This document shows, in pieces, positions 1 through 5,258 of a DNA stretch of 7,180 nt. This stretch comes from Myxococcaceae bacterium (GTDB taxonomy: Bacteria > Myxococcota > Myxococcia > Myxococcales > Myxococcaceae). A program made the position numbers and the translations under genes. Location of the stretch: NCBI GenBank assembly GCA_018262385.1, contig JAGSPQ010000168.1, positions 1-7,180 on the forward strand, written 5' to 3'. The notes beneath the pieces were generated by a model, which saw nothing but the letters and a program-made list of their open reading frames with translations, was not told the DNA's origin and made no database searches. Numbering within the stretch: position 1 is the stretch's first letter; every line of letters begins with the position of its first letter.

Positions 1-44
1 GAGATCGCCTCAGGGGAGAAATTGGTCGCGCACAGGATGGACAT
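1..44 (-). CDS. Universal stress protein (UspA-like), N-terminal fragment cut by the window edge
   Basis: Only about 14 residues are visible. Reading the minus strand from the ATG at 44-42 gives MSILCATNFSPEA followed by Ile. This matches the usual first strand and loop of universal stress proteins (hydrophobic strand, then a [D/N]FSPEA-type loop that starts the nucleotide-binding site). The frame is open upstream to a TAA near position 222, but it has no ATG before 44, and a GGGACGGG stretch just upstream could act as a weak ribosome binding site. The gene is divergent from the coiled-coil/nnrS pair across a 179-bp intergenic region. Universal stress proteins are frequent members of FNR/Dnr- or DosR-type low-oxygen regulons, which would suit the neighbours. 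With so few residues the family call is tentative, and another Rossmann-like protein is possible. Confidence 0.45.
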   Translation of the reverse strand, partial: MSILCATNFSPEAI

Positions 45-74
45 GCCGCCCGTCCCGAGCAAACCCCGGGCCGA

Positions 75-108
75 CTGCGTGGCCCTGAACCGGGACGGCC
101 CGACGCAG
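75..108. repeat. Imperfect inverted repeat in the divergent intergenic region
   Basis: CTGCGT at 75-80 is mirrored by ACGCAG at 103-108. GGCC at 81-84 and GGCC at 97-100 extend the dyad if a two-base bulge (101-102) is allowed. The centre lies about 110 bp upstream of the start expected from the putative sigma-54 promoter at 179-193, a typical distance for an enhancer-binding activator. It is also 31-64 bp upstream of the minus-strand start at 44. It could be an operator, an mRNA leader hairpin for the minus-strand gene, or chance in GC-rich DNA. Confidence 0.3.
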
Positions 109-131
109 AAGCTGCGCGCGGTCGCGGCGAA

Positions 132-147
132 TGCAGCCGGTGCGCCA
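132..147 (-). promoter_or_regulatory. Weak sigma-54-like promoter match facing the Usp-like gene
   Basis: On the minus strand, positions 147-132 read TGGCGCA-CCGG-CTGCA. Against TGGCACG-N4-TTGCW this keeps the GG and GC dinucleotides at the correct 10-bp separation and most -24 and -12 bases. Transcription would begin near 122, giving a leader of about 80 nt to the ATG at 44. GG-N10-GC occurs often by chance in DNA this rich in GC, so support is weak. Confidence 0.25.
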
Positions 148-178
148 CCCGGAAAACTCCGCACCCTGCCGGACCGCT

Positions 179-193
179 GGGCATGTTGCTTGC
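179..193 (+). promoter_or_regulatory. Putative sigma-54 promoter of the coiled-coil/nnrS operon
   Basis: The sequence GGGCATG-TTGC-TTGC matches the RpoN consensus TGGCACG-N4-TTGC at 9 of 11 informative positions. The -24 GG lies at 180-181 and the -12 GC at 192-193 with the required spacing. The predicted start is near 205, leaving a leader of about 19 nt that holds the Shine-Dalgarno at 214-220 ahead of the ATG at 224. This geometry makes it more credible than a random match. NO-responsive NorR-type activators work with sigma-54, which would fit the nnrS gene downstream, but no activator gene is visible here. Confidence 0.5.
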
Positions 194-213
194 GCTTCCG
201 AATGCTCGAGGTC

Positions 214-220
214 AGGAGGT
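214..220 (+). promoter_or_regulatory. Strong Shine-Dalgarno that fixes the start of the small coiled-coil gene
   Basis: AGGAGGT sits three bases before the ATG at 224. The same frame is open back to a possible start at 131, but that one has no comparable ribosome binding site, and the extra N-terminal residues look like translated intergenic sequence. The start at 224 is therefore preferred. Confidence 0.85.
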
Positions 221-223
221 TTT

Positions 224-484
224 ATGAAAGACGCAAAGCAACGATGGTCAGACGAGATGAAGGAGAGCACGGACGCGCTGAAGACGATTCGCGACGAGCT
301 GAAGGTGCAGATGCACCTGGCGAGCATGGACGCCAGGACCCGCTTCGCCGCGATGGAGCGGCGGCTCGACAATGAGCAGCTCAACATCCACAAGACCTTG
401 AGCGAGCTGCTCGCCGGCTTCCGCGCCCTCAAGGACGAGCTGGCGAAGGCCGCCAGGGGCGGCAGGCCGAGCAAGCACGCCTGA
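224..484 (+). CDS. Small charged coiled-coil protein, function unknown
   Basis: This 86-residue protein is not one I recognise. It has no signal peptide, membrane segment or cysteine, so it is probably cytoplasmic. Residues about 5-76 are almost all predicted helix, rich in Glu, Asp, Lys and Arg, with hydrophobic residues at heptad-like spacing (for example MKESTDALKTIRDELKVQM and LNIHKTLSELLAGF), typical of a coiled coil. The C-terminal tail AARGGRPSKHA is basic. The start is set by a strong Shine-Dalgarno four bases after AGGAGG. The stop codon shares its last base with the ATG of the NnrS-family gene (TGATG at 482-486), so the two are probably translationally coupled in one operon, possibly from a sigma-54 promoter. 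It may be a soluble partner or assembly factor of the membrane protein; that is inferred from position only. Confidence 0.8.
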   Translation: MKDAKQRWSDEMKESTDALKTIRDELKVQMHLASMDARTRFAAMERRLDNEQLNIHKTLSELLAGFRALKDELAKAARGGRPSKHA

Positions 485-1650
485 TGCGCCTGCCCATCGC
501 CGGACAGGTGGATGCGCCTGCGGTCGGGGCGCTGCGCAAGGATCCCTACCGGCTGTTCTTCCCGCTCGGAGTGTTGCTCGGCTGGGCGGGGGTCGGGCAG
601 TGGCTTTGGTTCTCGCTGGTCGGAGGGCAGTTCCGGGTCGTCTTCCACGCGATGGTGCAGGTGGAGGGCTTCCTCGGCTGCTTCATCGCCGGCTTTCTCT
701 TCACCTTCATTCCGCGGCGCACCGCCACCGATCCGCCCGCGACCTGGCAGCTGGCCATCGCCGCGCTCTGCCCGGTGCTGCTGGCGGTCTTCGCCTGACA
801 AGAGCGCTGGGCCGTTTCCCAATCCTTCTGGCTGATCGAGTTGATGGTGCTGCTGCACTTCGTCGTCTCCCGAACGGCGAGCGCTGGAAAAAACCTGACC
901 GCGCCGCCCTCGCTGATCTGGATCCCGCTCGCGCTCGCGATCGGAGTCGTCGGCGCAGCGGTGACCGCCCTGCCTGGCTGGCACGGGCTGGGAAAGGTGC
1001 TGGTGCTCGAGGGCGTGGTGGCCGCGCTGGTGATGGGACTGGGCGCGGTGATGGTGCCGCTGATCACCCGCGCCGAGCCGACCACCGCGGCGAACACCCG
1101 CGCGCCGCTGTGGGCCCACCTGGTCGGGGTCGCACTGTTCGTGATCAGCTTCGCGCTCCAGAGCCAGACCTGGCTGCCGCCGCGCCTGGGCTACGCAATC
1201 CGGCTGGGGCTCGCGCTGCTGGTGCTGGTCGGCGGCGCCCAGCTGTGGAAGTGGCCGACCCTGCCGGGGCTCAACCGGCGGCTGGTGCTGATCGCCGCCT
1301 GGGGCCTGCCGCTGGGCTACGGGCTGCTGACGCTCTGGCCCGAGCAGCGCTCACTCGGACTCCACGTGGTGTTCCTCGGCGGCTTCGGGCTGCTCGCCCT
1401 CACCGTCGGCCAGCACGTGGTGGTCTCGCACAGCGGCCGGGCCGACTGGCTGGCCGCCTGGCCGGCGACGACCTGGGCGATGGCGTTGCTGACCGCGGCC
1501 GCGATCTTCGCGCGCGCGGCGATGCAGCTCGATCCGACCCGGTACCTGAATTGGATGACGGTCGCCGCGGTCGCCTTCATCGGCGCCGGGGCGTGCTGGC
1601 TGTGGGGAATGGCGCCGGTGCTGCTGGGGCGCACCGGCTCTATTGAATGA
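484..1650 (+). pseudogene. nnrS: NnrS-family multi-spanning heme/copper membrane protein, interrupted by an in-frame TGA
   Basis: NnrS proteins are polytopic membrane proteins of about 400 residues that bind heme and copper and are linked to nitric-oxide metabolism and protection from NO stress. The composite frame here would give 388 residues, normal for the family. Family features run across its whole length: DPYRLFFPLG near residues 20-29, FHAMVQVEGF at 54-63 (in place of the classical WHAHE), GFLFTFIPRRT at 70-80, and LHVVFLGGFGLLALTVGQHVVVSHSGR near 293-319, matching the HALTVGAMG...RVSLGHTGR region. Roughly ten or more hydrophobic segments are visible. Codon 105 (796-798) is TGA, yet the same frame stays open and family-like on both sides. 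Possible products are a 104-residue fragment and a 269-residue protein restarting at 841 or 844, where no good Shine-Dalgarno is seen. A nonsense mutation, a sequencing error or recoding are all possible. The gene is coupled to the coiled-coil gene upstream. Confidence 0.75.
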
Positions 1651-2392
1651 AGAGCTCGAACTTCGTCGAGAACGCCCCCTGCTTCACCGGGCCCAGCCCG
1701 AGCAGCGCGACCAGCATCAGGCACCGCTCGCGCTCGGCGGCCGGATCGCACTTGCCCAGCTCGGCCTGAAGCTCGGTGAGCGGGACCAGGTTTCCCGGAT
1801 CGGGGCGGAAGCCCGCCGAGACGAAGCCCCCATCGATCGACGGGTGCGGCGACTCGGCCCGATGGCACAGCGCGCAGTTGGTCTGGCTCTGGCCCATCAG
1901 CACGTGGGTGAACGGCGCCTCCAGCGGCAGCGCGGCGGTGACCGGAAAGGGCAGCTCGCCCTTGAGCGTGCGGCTGGGAGCGGTGATCAGCTCGCTGAAC
2001 TCGAGCAGCTTCGCGCCGGCCCCCGCGGGCACCACCGAGAGGATCAGCTGGTCGATCATCAGGAACACCCGCGGGCTCCTTCGCCCGTCGGCGGGCTGCG
2101 CGCTGAAGACGCTGGTCGTCGCCACCAGGGTCAGCGGGCGCGGCAGGCTCGCCACCACGCACGCCACGCTCACCGGGTGGGGCAGCGCGTTGATCCGCTC
2201 CACCACCTGGAAGATCGTCCTCGGGGTGGCGCCCTGCGGCAGGCACCCGCGCAGGTCCGCGTCCCACCACGCGCCCGCATCCGGGATCTCGACGGGGGGC
2301 ACAGGCGGAGGCGAGCCGCAGCCCGCGAGGATCCACACCAGCCATCCCAACCTTCCGATCTTCATCCCGTCGCGCCTGGGGAGCATCTTCAT
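1640..2392 (-). CDS. Putative lipoprotein with a single c-type heme motif (CALCH)
   Basis: This protein has 250 residues from the ATG at 2392, which overlaps the stop of the VOC gene as ATGA and so suggests coupling. A second ATG at 2365 would shorten it to 241. Either start yields a lipoprotein signal: a basic stretch, the hydrophobic core LGWLVWI, then a lipobox LAGC with the lipidated Cys at 25. A Pro-rich linker follows. Residues 173-177 are CALCH, a covalent heme c attachment motif, with M166 and M226 as possible axial ligands. Other cysteines at 50, 78, 215 and 224 could form disulfides, consistent with export. The remaining sequence does not resemble a standard cytochrome c fold, and I cannot name a family. 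It probably sits on the periplasmic side of a membrane. Its 3' end overlaps the end of nnrS by 11 bp in convergent orientation. Confidence 0.8.
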   Translation of the reverse strand: MKMLPRRDGMKIGRLGWLVWILAGCGSPPPVPPVEIPDAGAWWDADLRGCLPQGATPRTIFQVVERINALPHPVSVACVVASLPRPLTLVATTSVFSAQPADGRRSPRVFLMIDQLILSVVPAGAGAKLLEFSELITAPSRTLKGELPFPVTAALPLEAPFTHVLMGQSQTNCALCHRAESPHPSIDGGFVSAGFRPDPGNLVPLTELQAELGKCDPAAERERCLMLVALLGLGPVKQGAFSTKFELFIQ

Positions 2393-2799
2393 CCGAGCGG
2401 CCGGGCGACCACCACCACGTTGCCGTCCGGGTCGGCGAAATACGCCGCCTCGTCGCCCCAGTCCCGGGCGCTCAGCGGGCTCAAGGCGCGCGCCCCCGCC
2501 GCCTCCAGCCTTACGATCGCCGCCGTCAGATCCGCCGGGTAGAAGTAGAGCTCGGCCCCGGCGAGCTGCCCGGCCGGCACTGCGATCGGCACCTGGCCGG
2601 TGTTCACCCCGAAGCCGGTGCGGACGTAGAGCCCCAGCCGCAGCTGCGCCGGCAACCGGAACTCGGCGTAGACCGGCACCGCGACCAGCTGCTCCCAGCC
2701 GAAGGCCTGCCGGTAGAAGCCCACCGCCCGCGGCAGATCCTCGACCGCGAGGATGATCAGCCCGAGCCTTGCATCACCTGAGGCAGTCATCGGAGTCAT
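2389..2799 (-). CDS. VOC-superfamily (glyoxalase/bleomycin-resistance fold) protein
   Basis: This 136-residue protein has the single-module vicinal-oxygen-chelate pattern: LGLIILAVEDLPRAVGFYRQAFGW at 12-35 (strand, helix, FY motif), a central strand AELYFYPADLTAAIVRLEAAGA at 82-103, and the terminal FADPDGNVVVVARP at 121-134. Usual VOC metal ligands are missing. There is no His in the first strand, and the final strand has Val where metal enzymes place Glu after DPDGN. It may therefore bind a ligand without a metal, or be a degenerate relative of glyoxalase or dioxygenase enzymes; the substrate cannot be predicted. The start at 2799 is favoured because AAGAGGA lies a few bases upstream; a second ATG at 2790 is three codons later. 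It lies 76 bp after the CDF transporter gene and overlaps the lipoprotein gene by ATGA. Confidence 0.85.
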   Translation of the reverse strand: MTPMTASGDARLGLIILAVEDLPRAVGFYRQAFGWEQLVAVPVYAEFRLPAQLRLGLYVRTGFGVNTGQVPIAVPAGQLAGAELYFYPADLTAAIVRLEAAGARALSPLSARDWGDEAAYFADPDGNVVVVARPLG

Positions 2800-2875
2800 C
2801 GCATCCTCTTCGAGCCGGGCCCCTCGCGCAGAAACTGCGCGCAGGGACCAACCGCGCAATCGGCGCGCCGACCCA

Positions 2876-3763
2876 TCAGCGGGGCGACCGTGCCGGCTCG
2901 ATGTGAACCACCACCTCGGCGACCTGGGTGAACGCCTGCTGGATCGCGGCCTCGACCTGGTTGGCGACCAGGTGGGCTTTGGCAACCGTCTCGCCCGGCT
3001 CGACGTCGATCTTGAGGTCCACCCGCACCGCGTCGTCCATCCCCCGGCTGCGGACCTCGCGCGCGTCGCGCACCCCGTCGATCGCCAGACACAGCTCGCG
3101 CACCTGGATCGGGTCGAGCCGCGCCGCATCGGACAGCGGCTCGACCGCGCGGCGAATCACGCCCCACGCCGCGTAGGCGACGAAGACCAGCACCGCCAGC
3201 GCCACCACCCCGTCGGCGCGCGGCACGTGCAGCCGCGAGAGGATCAGCGAGCCGATCACCGCAATCGAGACGAAGACGTCGGACAGCGTGTGCTGCGCGT
3301 CCGCCAGCAGCAGCGTGCTGTTGAGCCGCTTTCCCTCGCGGGTCTCCACCCGCGTCACCACCACGTTCACCCCCAGGGTGACGACGGCCACGATCAGCAT
3401 CGTGTTGCTCACCTCCGGCTGGCTGCCGAGAATCAGCGACTCGACCGCCTTGCGCCCCATCTCGAACATTCCGATCGAGATCATCGCGCCGATCGCCAGC
3501 GAGGCGAGCGCCTCGAACTTCTCGTGCCCGTAGGGGTGGTTGGCATCCGGCGGCTGGGCCGAGATCCACATCGCCACCAGCCCGACCACGTTCGAGCCGC
3601 CGTCGACGAAGGAGTGCAGCCCATCGGCGGTGAGCGCGGCCGAGCCGTAGATCAGGCCGAAGGCCAGCTTGGCGGCGGCGACCGCCCAGTTCGCCAGCAG
3701 GATCGCCCACAGCACGAAGCGGATGCTCTTCGCGCGCTGGAGACCGGGGCTCAGAGCAGTCAT
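2876..3763 (-). CDS. Cation diffusion facilitator (CDF) family metal-efflux transporter
   Basis: This 295-residue protein exports divalent metal ions (commonly Zn, Co, Fe, Mn or Cd) across the cytoplasmic membrane in exchange for protons. Six membrane segments are visible (about 16-38, 41-67, 85-103, 120-137, 158-177 and 183-203). Transport-site motifs are ADGLHSFVD in the second segment (H50 and D54, with D47 nearby) and ADAQHTLSD in the fifth (H158 and D162). An HxxxD pair in both segments is the arrangement associated with Zn-type transporters, so Zn is the best guess. The conserved loop NHPYGHEKFE is at 75-84. Residues 212-292 form the cytoplasmic dimerisation domain. The start is the Met before TALSPG; no clear Shine-Dalgarno precedes it, so the exact start is less sure. 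It is divergent from the CBS genes across 87 bp and leads a minus-strand row with the VOC and lipoprotein genes. Confidence 0.95.
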   Translation of the reverse strand: MTALSPGLQRAKSIRFVLWAILLANWAVAAAKLAFGLIYGSAALTADGLHSFVDGGSNVVGLVAMWISAQPPDANHPYGHEKFEALASLAIGAMISIGMFEMGRKAVESLILGSQPEVSNTMLIVAVVTLGVNVVVTRVETREGKRLNSTLLLADAQHTLSDVFVSIAVIGSLILSRLHVPRADGVVALAVLVFVAYAAWGVIRRAVEPLSDAARLDPIQVRELCLAIDGVRDAREVRSRGMDDAVRVDLKIDVEPGETVAKAHLVANQVEAAIQQAFTQVAEVVVHIEPARSPR

Positions 3764-3794
3764 TGTCGGAAGTAATACGCAAGGTTCGCGCCGC

Positions 3795-3809
3795 TGGCAC
3801 GTCTGATGA
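3795..3809 (+). promoter_or_regulatory. Partial sigma-54-like promoter ahead of the CBS gene pair
   Basis: TGGCACG at 3795-3801 is a perfect -24 element. The -12 element four bases later reads ATGA instead of TTGC and lacks the normally invariant GC. The predicted start near 3821 would leave a leader of about 30 nt before the ATG at 3851. The position is suitable but the damaged -12 element makes function uncertain. Confidence 0.3.
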
Positions 3810-3850
3810 AACACCCCTGAGGGCGAAACCTTTGGAACCAGGGAAGCGCC

Positions 3851-4294
3851 ATGGAAGCCCTCAACCTGATGACCCTCGCGGTAACCACCATCCCCTCCAA
3901 CGCCCCGCTCGAGCAGGCCCACGCGCTGATGCTGAGGCTGGGGGTGCGCCACCTGCCAGTGCTCACCGGCGGCAGGCTGGCGGGGATCCTCTCCGACCGC
4001 GACGTGCTGCTGGCGTGCAGCCAGAGCGGCGACCACTTCGTCTACCCAGCCGTGCCGGTCGGCGAGAAGATGGCCAGCGCGCCGGTGACCGCCGGAATCC
4101 ACACCCCGGTGGCCGAGCTGGCGAACCTGATGCTCGAGCACAAGATCGACGCGATCCCGATCCTCTCGCACGAGGGCGAGCTGATCGGGCTGGTCACGTC
4201 CTCCGACCTGCTGCGGGTGGTCGGCGCGCTGCCCGACAGCCTCTCGCTCCACCTGCCCCCGTACGCCGGCCTGGCGAACGGGGCCGCCCGATGA
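3851..4294 (+). CDS. Tandem CBS-domain protein (first of a coupled pair)
   Basis: This 147-residue protein consists almost only of two CBS modules, at about residues 3-58 and 75-128. Each ends in the typical G-hydrophobic-hydrophobic-S/T-x-x-D pattern: LAGILSDRDVL at 43-53 and LIGLVTSSDLL at 111-121. HLPVL (34-38) and AIPIL (101-105) mark the core strands. CBS pairs form a Bateman module that binds adenine nucleotides such as AMP, ATP or NADH and acts as an energy or redox sensor; free-standing ones often regulate partner proteins. It is cytoplasmic. A GGGAAG sequence about five bases upstream supports the ATG at 3851. Its stop overlaps the start of the next CBS gene (ATGA at 4291-4294), implying coupled translation and perhaps a heteromeric complex. 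Stand-alone CBS proteins such as mycobacterial Hrp1 are induced by hypoxia and NO; applying this here is inference. Confidence 0.92.
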   Translation: MEALNLMTLAVTTIPSNAPLEQAHALMLRLGVRHLPVLTGGRLAGILSDRDVLLACSQSGDHFVYPAVPVGEKMASAPVTAGIHTPVAELANLMLEHKIDAIPILSHEGELIGLVTSSDLLRVVGALPDSLSLHLPPYAGLANGAAR

Positions 4295-4764
4295 CCACCG
4301 TCGCGACGATCATGAGCCGGAAGGTGACCACCGTCCCGTCCCACTTGCCGCTGTACGATCTGATCTGCCTGCTGGTGGACAGCAACGTCAGCGGCGCCCC
4401 GGTGGTCGATGCGCAGGGCCGCGCGATCGGCATGGTCTCCAAGTCGGATCTGGTCTGGGAAGACCACGACTGGGCCGAGGGCCGGCGGGCGCTGATCTCG
4501 TGGAAGCGGATCGCCGGCCGCAAGGTCGAGGCCGACGAAGACCTGTTCGACGAGCGCAACCTCGCCAACAAGACCGTCGCCGACGTGATGACCTCCGGAG
4601 CGCTCTCGGTGCTCCCCAGCACCAGCATCAAGGAAGCCTCGCGGCTGATGATCAGCAACCGGGTGCACCGGCTGCCGGTGGTCGACGAGCACGAGCTGCT
4701 GGTCGGCATCGTCACCACCTTCGACGTCACCCGCTGGGTCGCGCAGGCGGATGCCGAACGTTGA
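4291..4764 (+). CDS. Tandem CBS-domain protein (second of a coupled pair)
   Basis: This 157-residue protein has two CBS modules at about 1-57 and 94-152. The repeats are visible as VATIMSRKVTTVPSHLPLYD with AIGMVSKSDLV (45-55), and VADVMTSGALSVLPSTSIKE with LVGIVTTFDVT (137-147). The linker between them (about 58-93) is longer than in the preceding protein and highly charged, with tryptophans at 61 and 71; this layout is common in CBS proteins of proteobacteria. The ATG overlaps the previous stop by ATGA, so synthesis is probably coupled and the two proteins may assemble together. Nucleotide binding is expected from the family, but the ligand cannot be deduced. The last codons and stop overlap a perfect FNR/Dnr box that starts at 4761 and probably serves the flavodoxin gene downstream. 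Confidence 0.92.
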   Translation: MTTVATIMSRKVTTVPSHLPLYDLICLLVDSNVSGAPVVDAQGRAIGMVSKSDLVWEDHDWAEGRRALISWKRIAGRKVEADEDLFDERNLANKTVADVMTSGALSVLPSTSIKEASRLMISNRVHRLPVVDEHELLVGIVTTFDVTRWVAQADAER

Positions 4765-4774
4765 TTGAGATCAA
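4761..4774. promoter_or_regulatory. Perfect FNR/Dnr-type operator (TTGAT-N4-ATCAA)
   Basis: Positions 4761-4765 read TTGAT, 4766-4769 TGAG and 4770-4774 ATCAA, an exact match to the palindromic box bound by FNR, Anr and Dnr regulators of the CRP/FNR superfamily. It overlaps the stop of the second CBS gene and lies 57 bp before the TTG start of the flavodoxin gene. If used as a class II activator site centred at -41.5, transcription would start near 4809. The -10 region is not recognisable, as is common in GC-rich genomes. FNR and Anr respond to oxygen through an iron-sulfur cluster; Dnr and NnrR-type proteins respond to nitric oxide. I found no second exact copy in the window. Confidence 0.75.
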
Positions 4775-4831
4775 GCCGCCTCGGCCACGGCACAGCTCAC
4801 AGTGGCCGCCCCTCCACCCCCTGAGGTCCGC

Positions 4832-5248
4832 TTGAACGTCGCGATCGTCTTCGACAGCCACTCCGGCACCACCGCCCGCGCGGCCCGGGCGATGGCCCAG
4901 GCCTTCACCAACAACGGGCACTCCTGCTTCGTCGCCCCGGTGCACGACGCGATCCCGGAAGAGATCGCCCAGGCCCAGCTGATCTGCCTGGGCAGCTGGA
5001 CCCAGGGGCTGCTGTTGTTCGGCCAGCACCCCACCCAGGCGACGATGAGCTTCGTCGAGCGGCTGGGCGACCTGGCCGGCAAGCAGGCGGTGGTCTTCTG
5101 CACCTACAAGATCGCCACCGGCTCGACGCTGCCGCAGATGGCCTCGGCGCTCGAGCAGCGCGGCGCCCAGGTGAAGGGCCACTTCAAGTTCCGCGGCCCG
5201 CAGCCGACTGGCGACTTCCGGGCGTTCGTGAAGGGCCTGCCCGCCTGA
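4832..5248 (+). CDS. Short-chain flavodoxin / flavodoxin-domain protein
   Basis: This 138-residue protein fits the length of a single flavodoxin domain, a cytoplasmic FMN-binding electron carrier. The opening strand NVAIVFDSHSGTT (2-14) contains the S-x-S-G-T-T phosphate loop for FMN. GSWTQGLLLFGQHP (54-67) corresponds to the first isoalloxazine loop, with W56 as a possible stacking residue, and TYKIATGSTL (91-100) to the second. It could supply low-potential electrons to a reductase, or be a regulatory flavodoxin-like domain. I place the start at the TTG at 4832, because TGAGG lies five bases upstream and the protein then begins directly with the first strand. A GTG at 4802 would add ten residues, mostly proline. 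The perfect FNR/Dnr box upstream suggests induction under low oxygen or NO. The gene ends 10 bp from the convergent Rrf2 gene. Confidence 0.88.
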   Translation: MNVAIVFDSHSGTTARAARAMAQAFTNNGHSCFVAPVHDAIPEEIAQAQLICLGSWTQGLLLFGQHPTQATMSFVERLGDLAGKQAVVFCTYKIATGSTLPQMASALEQRGAQVKGHFKFRGPQPTGDFRAFVKGLPA

Positions 5249-5258
5249 GTCCGCGCGG

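Noticed and set aside
131..223. N-terminal extension of the coiled-coil gene to the ATG at 131
   Set aside because: The extra residues are cysteine- and proline-containing intergenic-like sequence and overlap the candidate sigma-54 promoter. The ATG at 224 has a much better ribosome binding site.
796..821. Selenocysteine reading of the TGA in nnrS, with a small TGGG/CCCA hairpin downstream
   Set aside because: The stem is only 4 bp and its loop begins 13 bases after the TGA, closer and weaker than typical bacterial SECIS elements. NnrS is not a known selenoprotein family. Recoding remains formally possible but unsupported.
10..1119. Long minus-strand open frame antisense to the coiled-coil and nnrS genes
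   Set aside because: The translation is low-complexity, rich in Arg, Gly, Ser and Gln, with no recognisable motif, and the opposite strand carries clear genes. It is a GC-bias shadow.
600..1646. Long plus-strand frame overlapping nnrS in another frame, uninterrupted across the TGA at 796
   Set aside because: The product is Arg/Ala/Gly-rich without membrane segments, while the NnrS frame has family motifs on both sides of the stop. A frameshift explanation is not needed because the NnrS frame is the same before and after.
5249..5258. Possible bidirectional terminator between the flavodoxin and Rrf2 genes
   Set aside because: The gap is only 10 bp and no hairpin with a U-tract is visible around it.
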